Position numbers and translations under genes: made by a program. Below the pieces are notes generated by a model. The model saw only the letters and a list, made by a program, of their open reading frames with translations. It was not told where the DNA came from and ran no database searches. A DNA stretch of 64,000 nt, taken from positions 1,284,501 through 1,348,500 of the forward strand of contig JAQGDQ010000002.1 of NCBI GenBank assembly GCA_030141605.1, in the 5' to 3' direction. This document shows positions 30,925 to 42,088 of the stretch, in pieces; position 1 is the first letter of the stretch, and each line of letters opens with the position of its first letter. This stretch comes from Tubiluchus corallicola (lineage: Eukaryota > Priapulida > Priapulimorpha > Priapulimorphida > Tubiluchidae).

Positions 30925-31420
30925 GCTCAACCCAATTGGGCAAGATTAGAATTGGAAATAGTGAAATTAACTACTTAGACAAAAGCAAAGTACTTGGAGT
31001 TACAACAGACAAAAAGTTAAAAGCACTTGGAAATGTAAAGGATAAGGCATGGATAAGTTAGCGTTTAATTAAAAATAAATGTTGTTTGGACTATAAGTGG
31101 CTAAATTTGGCTACTGTGATCACTTTGTATAAATCCTTGATATTTCCGATTATTATTTATACCTCAGTTTGTTGGGTGACTGGCAATTGTACATTCTTTA
31201 GGATATTAGTTTACGACATTATGAAAATAGCAACTGGCATGCATTCCGGTCCATCTAAAGAAAAGCTAATGTATAATTGCGGACTTGCTGCTTTGGACTT
31301 GGAATTAAAAGCTATTGCAGGAAAATTTGCTTGTAAAATCCTTAGCTGTGAAAAAAATGACTTAGTAAGACGTAATGTTGTTAATATTATCAGTAAACAA
31401 TTAAATGATATTGCTTGAAA
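30925..31420 (+). pseudogene. LINE reverse transcriptase C-terminal fragment
   Basis: Reads IGNSEINYLDKSKVLGVTTD, then after a break LYKSLIFPIIIYTSVCW and IMKIATGMHSGPSKEKLM. The LGVTTDKKLK and YKSLIFPIIIYTS pieces are the usual order downstream of the palm in LINE polymerases. A stop near 31060 breaks the frame, so it is a dead fragment. Confidence 0.8.
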
Positions 31421-31844
31421 GCACTTCGCGAGATCACATACATAGCTGCCATTATTCGGAATACGTGAAATACACTTCAAAAAAACTTATATATTAATGA
31501 AGTGCCGACGGAAAATTTCGCTAGTGTAACATGACTTGAGTAGGTTTTTAGAACAACAAAGGCTAAAGCGAGGCAGAATCACACTTCAGACGCCTGAACA
31601 CTTGCTCTTTGAAAGTTAACTAGTTGATGCAGAAAAGACAAGGGCATGTATTAATGCTTTAAAAGTAATATCTGTGACATTCATCATCTATACCCGAAAC
31701 GAAATGAAATTCTATTAGTAGCTTTTATTAATTTTAGAAAAGACGATTTATCCTCTACATCACATTATCAGAAACTCAAGATTAATCAAATTAATTTGAG
31801 CGTGAAAATTTTGTAAAACCTTCAGTTGTTTGTACGGGCCTACA

Positions 31845-31910
31845 TATGTATGTGTGTGTGTGTGTGCGCGCGCGCGCGCGCGTGCGTGCGTGCGTGCGTG
31901 CGTGTGTGTA
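31845..31910. repeat. (TG)n(CG)n microsatellite
   Basis: GTGTGTGTGT then GCGCGCGCGC then GCGTGCGTGC. An alternating purine-pyrimidine run of this kind could adopt Z-DNA. Confidence 0.95.
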
Positions 31911-32328
31911 AATATTTTGATTAAAACTTTGAACTAAAATAGTGACCTTTAAAAGCAGCGAAATTGTTCGTTAACTGATGTGACTTTGTAAATTTGTTAT
32001 ATAAATTAACTTAGAATCATATGTTTTTGTATTTTGTTATCAAATAAATAAGTTATAAATTGTATACCTGCAAAGAGAGATATAATAAAGACTTATAATA
32101 TCAATAATAATCTGGATAATTATTGTGTAGTTATAAATAATTTGTTTTATTTAAATAAGTTATTTAAATTGGTTTAGAGTTATATGAATTAGCTAAAAAA
32201 AATTTATTGAAAGATCCCAAAAAAGTTGACCAGAGGCAAACCTAAGTCCACTTCTACGCCCAAGCATAGGTTTACCACATTAGCGATCAAAGAGGATCGG
32301 TAGGTCTTTTTATGTGGACCACAGGAGG

Positions 32329-33200
32329 TGTCCACTGTGATGGTTCAGGTTAGAAAGAGCCACAGGTACTCGAAAACTACCTTTGACATAGCGTGTGCCG
32401 AAAGGTGTAAGCTAATTATTCATGCTAATTTTAAGATATGTTCATGAAATGTTCATGGGAATAAATATTTCGTTCGTAAATTTCCTAAACAATACGTGGG
32501 TTGTTTTCTTTTCATTGGTTAACGACATTTTATCCGACTCTCAATAAACAAGTAATGACATGTAACAACAAATTTAATAAGATTCCATATATTCAAAAAA
32601 AGACAATGAGCATCAATATACAAAAAAGGAAAACCCTTTCCCCAGAATATTGGCGTTCTAGCCGGGTTTTGCTGAGTGTTCACTAGCGGTAGAACAGTCC
32701 ACACTGACAATCACAGCATACAGATTTTGCATGACAGTGTTGCACAGACGACATTACCAACATGGTAAACAATTTAACGTCTACCTGAAGATGACAGGAT
32801 CCACATACAACGATGGAAACATCCGTTACACTCCTCAATTGAAACTGACCCCTTTACAGTCTACCACCTCCGTGGTGTCAACCCAACAAACGGCAATTAG
32901 CAGTTGGTGATTTACGAGAGTAATAACATAAGTAGAAGTATACCGTTAAGTCTTTCTGTGATCTGCTAGCGTCTTCTCTGGTCCGTGAAACTAGAACCAG
33001 AACTCGGGGACCACATCACATGTCTTAACATCAAACTGAGACAGGATACAAGACGTATGTGCAGACATACCTCCGTTTAACACAGGAAAACCACTCTCTA
33101 CTACTACGTGGCATGGAATTGACAGGTTAAAAAAATCCAGGTCATACTGCTCAAGTGAACGTCTGGCTTCACTGATTTAACTTTAACGTGAAGATCTTAC
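32329..33200 (+). mobile_element. Dispersed repeat, copy 1 of an inverted pair
   Basis: Matches 51385-52200 on the opposite strand. One end carries CACTGTGATGGTTCAGGTTA and AGCGTGTGCCGAAAGGTGT; the other carries CTGGCTTCACTGATTTAAC. Non-coding or a decayed DNA element; no transposase recognised. Confidence 0.7.
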
Positions 33201-33744
33201 TCTACGATACAACACTCTTGTACCCACCCAAGCCTAGCTAACATGGTAGTAATTTATGAGATCAAAATGCGATTTTGTAGAACATCAAATTAAATTAAAA
33301 AAGCAAAAGAAAAGGAAATTTTATTTCTTCATCCTCAGCTTAGCCCATTAATGTAAGCAGATAGTATCCACTATCTATTAGACTAGTGAAATCCCTACAT
33401 TACCATATTCGACCATCTACAACTAAATGTTATTTCTGTTAAGTGGTTCACCTTTTGGTAACGAAATTGTTTACACGAAAACAAAGACATCAGCCGAAAC
33501 AGCTATCGTGGAAAGCACTTTTTAAAACAAGTTTGCTGCTTCATATAAATTTTTCGTACGATAAAAACAAAATGAACGAAATAATTTTTGCAGTTTTAAA
33601 TTCAAGATGGTTAACTCCTTCACAATATATTTTGAATCAGAAGCAACTCTGTCTCTCTCGTTGATACACTCATTCAATTCAACTTTTTTACGTAGGGCGT
33701 AAATATACGATCAATAACGCAAGAGCTGAAATTGTTGTTTCCAG

Positions 33745-36727
33745 AAGATACCATTGTTGGACATACTGTGTCGATCAAAGGATTTGGCGTTAGAAGCCAA
33801 CCTTGGTAAGCCAAATCAGTTTTCATTATAGAAAATGCAGAATGAAGTAGCATTTCTGCAATGACTTGCCTAATTCAGAAAAAAAGATAACAGAACATGA
33901 ATATGTTATACTAGAAATAAAATAATCTTTTTTAAAATTTAACAATAATTTCTATGTTAAAGAACATGACATTATATAACTGTGTTGCAAATTCACAAAA
34001 ATAGCAAATGCGTTATTTGGTTTGTTATCCGAATTTGCGAACTTCTAATTTATTATGATTATGCAGTTCGCTGCGTTACCATAGACACAACAGTAACAAT
34101 TTGCTTTCTTGTTTTGCACTATAATAAGGCTTAAAATCAAAAGAAATGAATGAAAAAATAAGTCTAAATGTAATGTTATTTTACAATCGATCAGTTATAT
34201 AAGCCGTGTCGATCGAGTTATAAGAGTCGTGTTGAACGAAAATAGATGATGATAACAACATAAATCGAAGCTCTTAACCGACTAAACATTAACAAAGTAA
34301 CTAAAGTGTGCAGCTAAAACTACATTTGGTCATAAGCAAATTTAACTGGTTTAATGCAGAGTTATAATAAAATTGCTATTTTCTTTTAAGAGAACTCCAC
34401 TACAAATCATAATAGGGCTCTTTTCAGAGAATCGTCCATTTTAATTTTCCGCAGTTACATTTTTTCGGTTTACTGTGCTTTTGCAAGAACTTCTATTATT
34501 ATTAATAGCGTATTAATTAAAGTATCAAAAAGTTCACTAATAATTGATGGGTAGCTAGTTTGGCTCTGGTAATACCTAAAATCTTCATGAAAACTGACAT
34601 TAATGATAGGTTAGATGAACTAATGATCCAGATAATTATTTAGGGCGTCTGTAGAGCTGCGCATTCGTAGTACTCCAACTTTAGACACGCCTCTCATTGT
34701 ACAACAACGATGGGAGAACGACTACAGAGGGCGCATAACACTGTTCAATACAGCTGAAGGCACTGAACCTTCATATGGAGCAGAGGAAGTTATCCCAGAA
34801 GTGTTTCCGCCAAGAGGTGTACCATTTAAGTTGGATATACTTGTCGGTGAAGATTATTTTGGCGTACGTAAATTTTAGATTAGAACTTTATTACAAGTAT
34901 TTTATACTTTCACAAAAATGCCTCGATCTAGGCAATAAATCTGTACATCATAAAATAGTCGCATAGAAGAGCAGTTTTGTTTCAAGGTGCAAAAATTATA
35001 AGGTGAAAATTCTTGGCAGCATGTAAATCGTGCAAAATTTCAAGAAAAATTTTCAAGCTTTATTTATAAATAGTGTTTTCTTGTCTTTGTAAGTAGAGCA
35101 CACCTGTCCAGTGTTTCTAATACGCATGTAGGAGTAAAGTCACTCAGTAGACACTAAAATGCCCTATTATCGCAATCAATGAACATTATAAGTTAACCCA
35201 CAATAAATGAATGAATAAAAGCTAAATTGACTTAATGATCATAAACAACTAAATTTTGGTTCAGTAATTCATTCACAGTCGAGTGCCTCTGATTCGTGTC
35301 TATGTTCACTCATTAAATTTCGACTTTCGTTTGATTTGGCTCGGTCGCACAATCGTGAATTCGTCCCACCAGTAATTGAATTTAAAATTTGATTTAATTA
35401 TTTTAAATGATTGATTAACTATCAACTTTCAATTAATTATTGCAGGCCGGGTTAATGAGCAATTAGTAATGTTTTTGTGTGTAAATTAAGAAGTGTTGGA
35501 TTGGTTGTGGAGTTACTAGAATTGACTTGATTACAACGGGCTGGATGTTTCGGTTCAGGCATCATGCTTATAATCCAAAGGTTCCTGGTTCAAATCCATA
35601 CTCAATCCCAACTTGTTCACATGACCTTCTTCTAGCTTTGGGCCGGAATTTTAATAACTGAGTTTTCATTATTGATTTATAATGTTGAAATTGCAAATAA
35701 GCTATACTCATTATGGTAAGCTTGCAGGTTATATCTCCTTAGATTTTGAAATACACTGATTTGTCTACAGAATATTTGATATAATGAAACAAACAAATTC
35801 GTAATTATTAAACTGTGTCAAACAAGTTACACCAAACAATGCAACACAAAAACTATTCAATATTCAAATTTTTTTTATTAATATCAATAATTGATTTATT
35901 AATGTTCAGCATCAATAAGCATTAAATTCCACTTTGGCGTTCCATAAATTACGACCAACGCTATCTTAATTTAATCCTGCAAGTACGTCACCAACCAGTT
36001 GAACATTTTCTACGTGTTAGAATAATCATTAAATAATTAGAATAATTTTAATAATTAATTTGAACATAAAATAAACCATTGATAATAAAACAATTATGAT
36101 TTTAATTTTAAGATTACTAATTATTAATGATCGAATAAACCTACAATTACAAGAGAAAATTAGAAACCAAAGATGTGTTATTTCATCATAAGCTTACATC
36201 TTGATAAAGAATGAATTTCTCTTCTACGCACTTTTCTAGGGTTTAAATTAATTACGAAAAATTTATTCTAATTAGTTAAAAATTACTACCACATAGCACG
36301 AGTGAAATAAGACTAAAAAATGTTAAATGAGCGATTAGGACTGAACTAAAAGACATGTCTAAATCGCAAGCGACCCTGTGGTCTAGTGTATATGGTATTG
36401 AACTTGTAACCCAAGAGTCCCTGATTCAATTGCAGGCCAGTCCGAGGTTTTCACCATTTTTCTTTCGGTTAAAATTTAACAATTGTGGATTTAGTCATCA
36501 CTAGTCGACTTATTGTTTAGGTCAATTAACACGATATGTATTAATGTGTTAATACATAATGAGAGAATGTGAAATGCAGCTTAATTTTTCTAACATTGCA
36601 GATTTCGATCGACGAGAAGTTCGTGAAGAAATTCTCACGACCAAGTTTCAGTAGTCGCTTTCCTAATAGCGAGATTGGGATTCTCTTTTTGTGGAACATA
36701 AAACTGATTGATGTGAAGCTCTCGTAG
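33745..36727 (+). CDS. Galectin-like gene (5' end not found)
   Basis: Recognised exons are 33745-33805, 34067-34092, 34685-34863 and 36602-36727, with GT/AG sites and agreeing phases (2, 1, 0), giving about 130 residues. In order they read DTIVGHTVSIKGFGV, then CSLRYHRHN, then PLIVQQRW, PSYGAEE and PFKLDILVGEDYFG, then ISIDEKFVKKFSR and IGILFLWNIKLIDVKLS. This is the beta-sandwich layout of one galectin carbohydrate-recognition domain. Sugar-contact residues differ from classical galectins: the HxNxR segment is IVQQR and the Trp of the WG-E motif is Tyr. Galectins bind beta-galactosides; binding here is uncertain. The start exon (phase-1 donor) lies upstream and was not identified. Confidence 0.6.
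34067..34092 (+). CDS. 26-nt micro-exon of the galectin-like gene
   Basis: The acceptor ATTATGATTATGCAG and the donor ACA/GTAACA bound a 26-base exon (phase 2 in, 1 out) that links the VSIKG and PLIVQQRW exons. It supplies the F-x-I-x-L-like strand, here CSLRYHRHN. Confidence 0.4.
34685..34863 (+). CDS. Galectin-like central exon
   Basis: The acceptor ends TTTAG at 34684; an in-frame TAG just upstream fixes the acceptor. It contains the QQR, YGAEE, P-x-x-G-x-PF and F-K-L-D-I-L segments in galectin order and ends GGC/GTACGT in phase 0. Confidence 0.6.
35538..35612 (+). repeat. Degenerate tRNA-like sequence (SINE head or tRNA pseudogene)
   Basis: GGGCTGG at the 5' side, an anticodon-loop-like CTTATAATC and a B-box-like GGTTCAAATCC. 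Stem pairing is incomplete, so not called as a functional tRNA. Confidence 0.45.
36370..36440 (+). repeat. tRNA-like sequence (SINE head or tRNA pseudogene)
   Basis: A-box-like TGGTCTAGTGTATATGGTA, anticodon-loop-like CTTGTAACC and B-box-like GATTCAATTGC. The acceptor stem does not close. Confidence 0.45.
36602..36727 (+). CDS. Galectin-like terminal exon
   Basis: The acceptor is TTTTTCTAACATTGCAG. It encodes the last strands of a galectin fold (ISIDEKFVKKFSR ... IGILFLWNIKLIDVKLS) and a TAG stop. Confidence 0.6.
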   Translation: MSIDEKFVKKFSRPSFSSRFPNSEIGILFLWNIKLIDVKLS

Positions 36728-36823
36728 GGAGAATAAGCTCGATGGCTGAATGAACGAAGAATGCTGAGAAGGACAAATTGAAACCTAGCTGTAAAACAAA
36801 CAACATAATTTTACGCTATGAAA

Positions 36824-36829
36824 AATAAA
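36824..36829 (+). terminator. Poly(A) signal AATAAA
   Basis: AATAAA about 97 bases past the galectin-like stop. Confidence 0.45.
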
Positions 36830-38083
36830 TATCCTGCAAAAGATTCTGCTTTATATTTTGATCTACGAAGTGTAGTGTTAACGCATATTTTTATGCATTT
36901 TGATTATTATGTGTCGGCATTTTAGTTCTGGGTAGTAAAAAAATCTTATCTCATCCTGGTGTTGTGCAGAATTTAGAAAAAATGAACAAAAACTTTTTGT
37001 TCGTCAATATTTATAGAATGTGGCAAGGAACCACTCTTTGTACATATAGCTATTATTGTCGTTTGAACTACATTGGCTCACAGGAGTAACATAGTGTTTC
37101 ATTGATGATAATTTTGGTTTCCGATGGTGGCGGGTACGCAATGTGGTAAGCTAAACAGCAAAATATAAAATGAGATTAAACTAAGAAATATTAAAAATTA
37201 AAACAAAGAATAAAAATATTAAAGAAGTTATGTTACTCCTCGCCTGTGGAATTCCAATTTTTCCCGTGAAAACACAGTTGTGTTGAATGGCACTTCGCGG
37301 TTTCTAGCGCTTGAAGTACCAACAAAAAACTGCAAAACCGAGCAAGATTTTTGACACTTTCGTTCAAGCAAGTTATGATTGCCTTTCTACCATGTTTTTC
37401 TTAAATAACTGAAAGCCATTGTACAATTTTTACCCAACTGAGTTGAAATTTGGTAAGATGATTAGCTAGAATGTGCTTGATTAAAAATGTTAACCTCTCT
37501 TCGTTAATTAGGTAATTAAAGCTGTTTAATTAATTAATTATCCTTGCATATCTTGACGCTCGGGTATAATTTAGAATTAAATTACATTTGCATAAACTCC
37601 CTCTTTAATGACATCAATATTTCACAAAAGTATATATCACAGAAAGTCATGAAAATAGGCAACAAAAGTTCGATGACTAGTTCACGAGTTGTTCACTAGT
37701 TCACTAGTTCGATCACAAGTTGCAAGACAGCTTTTCACTGACGCTGAAGAATAAAAGTTAGAATACGCCCGCGTCCTAAATTAATCGAATATAAAATGAC
37801 ATATGCCAGTCACCAACGTTAGGCAATGGTGTATTAGGCGTGCCAGTGCAGGCATAGCTACAATTAAGTATTAACTATATTTTTTCTTGATACTCTAAAA
37901 GCAGTGTACGACAACCATATGTAGCAATTATATTTGTCAAATGACCATCGGCCGTGCAGCTGCAGTCATATTATAAGGACATGCTTTATCGATCCAAAAA
38001 GCCTGTAGTAGCTCTTATGACGTTAGAAAGTCTACAATATTTTATATTACTTACAATCACACAAAACAAATCTGTGTCTAATA
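36830..38083. other. Spacer between convergent genes
   Basis: Lies between the galectin-like gene and coiled-coil protein B, which point toward each other. No exon is firmly supported. An acceptor near 37966 (GACTGCAG) could open a short last exon of protein B. Confidence 0.4.
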
Positions 38084-39112
38084 TTACCCACCACACGCGT
38101 AGATGTACTTCCTAAATTGTGTAAATAACAAATTTATTATACTTGAGATGCTTGTGTGCACCAGACTTATTAGACTAACTGCGGCTTCTTCTGCATCTTC
38201 AATGCTATCTGCAATGGTGTCCAGCATCTCTACCTGCTGAATGATAGCATCCAAATCACTATCCTGAGCTGTCACCTTGCCTTGTAAATCGTTTATTTTA
38301 GCCATGATAACCGCCACTTTTGATTCCGCCGAATCAACAGCAGCCATTATATCACTGGTAACAGGAACAAAGCCATTCATCACATCTACCTTTATTTGTG
38401 AAACTTTAGTATCTATGTTATTCACCTGTGTACTAATGGAATTGATATTAGACTTAGCTGCAGAAACGTGGACGGTCACAGCGTTAAATGTAGCCTGTAA
38501 TTCTGCAAGAACTTTAGCAAACGCACTGGCGTGAGCGGAAACATCGTCAATAGCACTATGCGCTGAAGCAGTTTCTGAGATGATGGTTGCTAGGTCGCTT
38601 TTTATTGTGCTAACTGTAGTGGCGACCATGGGTAATGAAGTGCTTTCAATCGCATCAGTAGAACTCAATATAGCGTTTAAATTACTTTGTATTGCAACAA
38701 GCTTTCCCTCTTCCACTTTGGCGAGATCAGATTTAGCGTTTTCGAGATTTGTATTCGCGCCGATAATGCTGGTCAAAACATCTTTCACGCCCGCAATGAG
38801 CTTCTTCAAATCGTGAGAAAGCGCATTAGTTGGGCCAAGCAATACAGTGAAATCTGGTAAGAGCGCTTCGAGTTGAGCAGTGAAACTAGTGATTGTAGAC
38901 AGAAGCCCCTTCATGTCTGACTCAATCAAGTTGATAACGTCGTTTTGCATAAACCAAGTGATGTTTTTCAAGATGAGCAAATTATCCAGTATATCCTGTG
39001 CACTTTCCGAATCACTCTGGTCATCATGAATAGTGCTGCTGCTGGTCTCATTAACATGAAATGTTATAATCACCACAACCAACAATATCACAAAGGTAAT
39101 GCAAAGCTTCAT
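38084..39112 (-). CDS. Secreted coiled-coil protein B
   Basis: 342 codons as one exon. MKLCITFVILLVVVIITF is a signal peptide, followed by an N-glycosylation sequon (NETS) and about 290 residues of Ala/Ser/Val/Leu-rich helix with no Cys until the penultimate region (YIYACGG). It aligns in its last third with protein A (27472-28495): same length class, signal start MKL, a QDxxLxxII segment and a KYxxY ending. The stop lies just where protein A has its splice donor, and G/GTGGGT here could be a donor (phase 1), so either the gene has become single-exon or the last exon is missed. A strong GTAAGTAAT lies at 38047-38055 in what would be the 3' UTR. Confidence 0.75.
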   Translation of the reverse strand: MKLCITFVILLVVVIITFHVNETSSSTIHDDQSDSESAQDILDNLLILKNITWFMQNDVINLIESDMKGLLSTITSFTAQLEALLPDFTVLLGPTNALSHDLKKLIAGVKDVLTSIIGANTNLENAKSDLAKVEEGKLVAIQSNLNAILSSTDAIESTSLPMVATTVSTIKSDLATIISETASAHSAIDDVSAHASAFAKVLAELQATFNAVTVHVSAAKSNINSISTQVNNIDTKVSQIKVDVMNGFVPVTSDIMAAVDSAESKVAVIMAKINDLQGKVTAQDSDLDAIIQQVEMLDTIADSIEDAEEAAVSLISLVHTSISSIINLLFTQFRKYIYACGG

Positions 39113-39186
39113 AGCCGAAAGTTTAAGAAAAACTGATCAGGTCACAAGCCTAATTTAACGCGAAACCTTTTGCTTTCTTTACCCGA

Positions 39187-39194
39187 TTTATATA
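39187..39194 (-). promoter_or_regulatory. TATA box of coiled-coil protein B
   Basis: Plus-strand TTTATATA, i.e. TATATAAA on the gene strand, about 75-80 bases upstream of the ATG. Confidence 0.55.
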
Positions 39195-39212
39195 GCTCTT
39201 TGGCTGATCGGG

Positions 39213-39260
39213 ACCTTTTGTTATATTTATCCATATAAGTTTGAATTATTCATACACGTG
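39213..39260 (-). promoter_or_regulatory. Upstream module shared with paralogue A
   Basis: ACCTTTTG at 39213-39220 and TGAATTATTCATACACGTG at 39242-39260, about 101 and 130 bases upstream of the ATG, matching the order and spacing at 28605-28655. Confidence 0.5.
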
Positions 39261-39269
39261 AAAAACCTT

Positions 39270-41915
39270 AGGCGATATATTTTGTGTCACTTGGCCAAAG
39301 AACTTATTACTGTCATGAAAGGTGCCGCTTGTGTGCGTTTAGTATAAAAGCAAAATCAACTGTAAAATAAGAATTGCTAACTGGACCCGGGAACTTGAAA
39401 TTTTCGTTCCGTAATAAATCGCTATTTACGTGTATTCGTATTCATATACGTTTGTAGCAGTCGAAAAGAATTTTTATAAAATATCTTTTTACGGTTATAA
39501 TTATGATGACTGTATTATAGACGGATGGTATTCCCAACCGGTTCATATTTTGCAATAAATGTTGTTTAAATGTTAGCAGAAACGATTGCATGTCATTTCG
39601 CAAGGCAGAATTCGCCAGTGCAACACTTCGCCAGCCCATCTTTTCGCCAGTTGATACTGGAAGTGGTCCAATACATAGGATTGTTCGTTACACTGCTAAT
39701 AGGAATTTTTTAATTGTAACTATGTTACACGTCTATGTTGCAAAATCTCTATGTTACTGAATGCTAAAGCGCCACCTACCAACATGGCGCCCAAAGGTGA
39801 TAGTCCAATTAATTCTCTATTCAATGGTGTGCCGCACAGCCGCTACCACAACAGGACTGCCAGGCTACGGTCGTTTTTTTACCCATGACGGTACCATACT
39901 TATACTTATATAGCATGTATCAACATGGTTTCCTTTAAACGCTCTGCGAACGGAAGCCATAAGTCGTCCAGAGACGCATCATATGCATTCGATTCGCCAC
40001 AAAGCACAAAATCACTCGCACTACCTCAAAATTGCGAGTTAAGTTTCATTTAACCGCGAAATGACGATAAGTAAGATGCTAGATACCGAGAATGGGCACA
40101 TTCAGAATAGTGTAAAAATTTTGTTTTATGATGCTTAGTTTCCGAGATACGGATCTTTTTGGATCTCAAAATAAATAGGGTTACTCAACCAAATTTGGCG
40201 TGCATGTAGCCAGCGTACATAGCCACTCTAGCCTTGATGTGAACTTTGACCCGCCTGAAATCATGACCCAAAAATCGTCAAAATATGTCCATTTTTGAGA
40301 AACAATTACTGTTTTCATGGACTTAAAATTTTTTCTAGACTTTTTTCAAGACTTTAAAATCAAAAATCCTATTTTTAAAACACAATTACACCTACAAAAA
40401 GCGCCCCTATTGAACAAAAAAACAAGTGAACTACTGTGTAGCACATTGTCAGATTGATCGGACTATCGTCATCTAGTTACGAGGTGCTTAAAGCGTTTTG
40501 CTTGCATCTTGATAATAATCGAATTGTTTTTTTCTCTTGCCTGTTTCATGCTGGTTCGAGGAAGAACCATTTTCTGCAGAGGGTAGTGTTACGGGGTACA
40601 GGTATTTGCACAGTACCAGGTAAAAAACCGTCACTTTGGAATATCCTCGTTGATTAAGCAGGTAAACGGACAGGTGTTCTTACCATCTCGGTACCTGTTC
40701 CGTAGACACAGCCGTATGAAGTACACACGACAAATTTACTGGCAAGTTTTTTTCAACAAATTTCTGTCTGACTTTAATAAGCTTTCGTCATCCTGGTATT
40801 GAACCCGGACTACTTGGCCTCTGAAATGCGAAAGAACGAACCAACTAGGGAGCCACAAATCAGACCCCCCTGGCGGCGAGGATCCAACATAGTTACAAAA
40901 TTTAAAATATCGTATATCCCATTATCTATAATATATTTAGAATTATTACAACTGTAGTAAACAAGCTATAATAAGATCTTCTGCGAATGTAAGAAAAATG
41001 TAAAGACAAATCTGGTTTAAACATAATAAAATTTGCAACCCGAAATTTGTATTTGTAAAAGTAAATGCCGCAATCAACATTAAGCCGTCAGACATTTATG
41101 TACTTATATGGCTGAGCTTCCTTTGGCAAACCTAGAACCTTTCTGTACAAACAGCTTGCTGACTAGATCATCTTGTGATCTTAATTTATACTAAAAAGAA
41201 TTTTAGATACGACTCCACCCTAAGAAAACCCGTTCAACCAATAAGAATTCTGAAATAAGCTCACAGCACAAAAACAACACGATACACACTGAGCAATGCA
41301 ACCCTAGACATGTAGTGCAATACAGTAACATTATTTATTTCACAAAAAGTCAATTCCTAGTCAACATATCTCAATTAATATTTGAAAATTATTTTTCAGT
41401 TTTAACAGATGAATTATTAACATGAATTATTATTAAGAATTATTAACGTGCATTATTACGAAGCGTGATTCACGTAGATCTAAAACGAAAAAAAAACAAT
41501 CTATTTCTAGGAAACTGCTTTATAAATCTTTTCTTTTTCAATCAACTGTAAGATGTCCAGAAAATATTATCCGAATCTTAATTGCTCCTGAAGTCCGGTT
41601 TAAGACAGCCAATTATTAATGGCATTTCCTGCAATATTTAGTGTCACTAGCAAAAATCGAACGACGTTATCGAACGACGATGGTTGGCCAGGAGTTCTAT
41701 AGAATACCCTGTTTCACACACAGTTTTGCTAGCATTTTGTAAATAGATTTATTGATGACTCTATTCCAACTAGTCTTATACATAAATTTATTATGACTGA
41801 GGTTGCTGTGTCTACAAACCAACACAATGGCTTCTTTGTATTTTTATTGTTATCCCTGATAAAAGCTTGTTGGAGCAAACGGACTGGTCAGTACACGTAC
41901 TATTATTTCTCTGGT
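39270..41915. other. Spacer with no supported gene
   Basis: AT-rich and repetitive. Contains a tRNA-like SINE on the minus strand near 40783-40858 and nothing else I can support. Confidence 0.45.
40783..40858 (-). repeat. tRNA-like SINE sequence
   Basis: On the minus strand, GGCTCCCTAGTTGGTTCG resembles an A box and GGGTTCAATACC a B box, about 35 bases apart. Confidence 0.5.
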
Positions 41916-41919
41916 TAGG

Positions 41920-42088
41920 ATGACAGTGTTTTTAATCCCAGCGCATTTTTGCTTGCCTTTTCTCCTTTTTCGCATAGGACAATGTAAGTCTTTTTTATTA
42001 TGTCAATTAAATACCCAGCATGAAACTCTTTCAATTTTTGCAGTAGTTTCACTTTTTTCTTCACTTGCATCAACTGGAATGTTTGGTG
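41920..42088 (+). CDS. Candidate signal-peptide exons of the lectin gene
   Basis: ATG at 41920. MTVFLIPAHFCLPFLLFRIG is hydrophobic; donor CAAT/GTAAGTC (phase 1). A second small exon 42044-42088 (LVSLFSSLASTGMFG) has the acceptor CAATTTTTGCAG and donor GGTG/GTAAGTAC. Its phases are 1 and 1, so it can be included or skipped without a frame change. The intron between them would be only 60 bases. The next exon is 4 kb away, so the link rests on phase and signal-peptide character. Confidence 0.45.

Noticed and set aside
33443-33664. Frame with LLHINFSYDKNKMNE, considered as another galectin exon
   Set aside because: The phase does not fit the next galectin-like exon, and the donor is weak; the resemblance to the HxNxR region is probably chance.
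35538-36440. Functional tRNA genes
   Set aside because: Box A and B-like motifs are present but the acceptor and T stems do not pair fully; better explained as SINE heads or pseudogenes.
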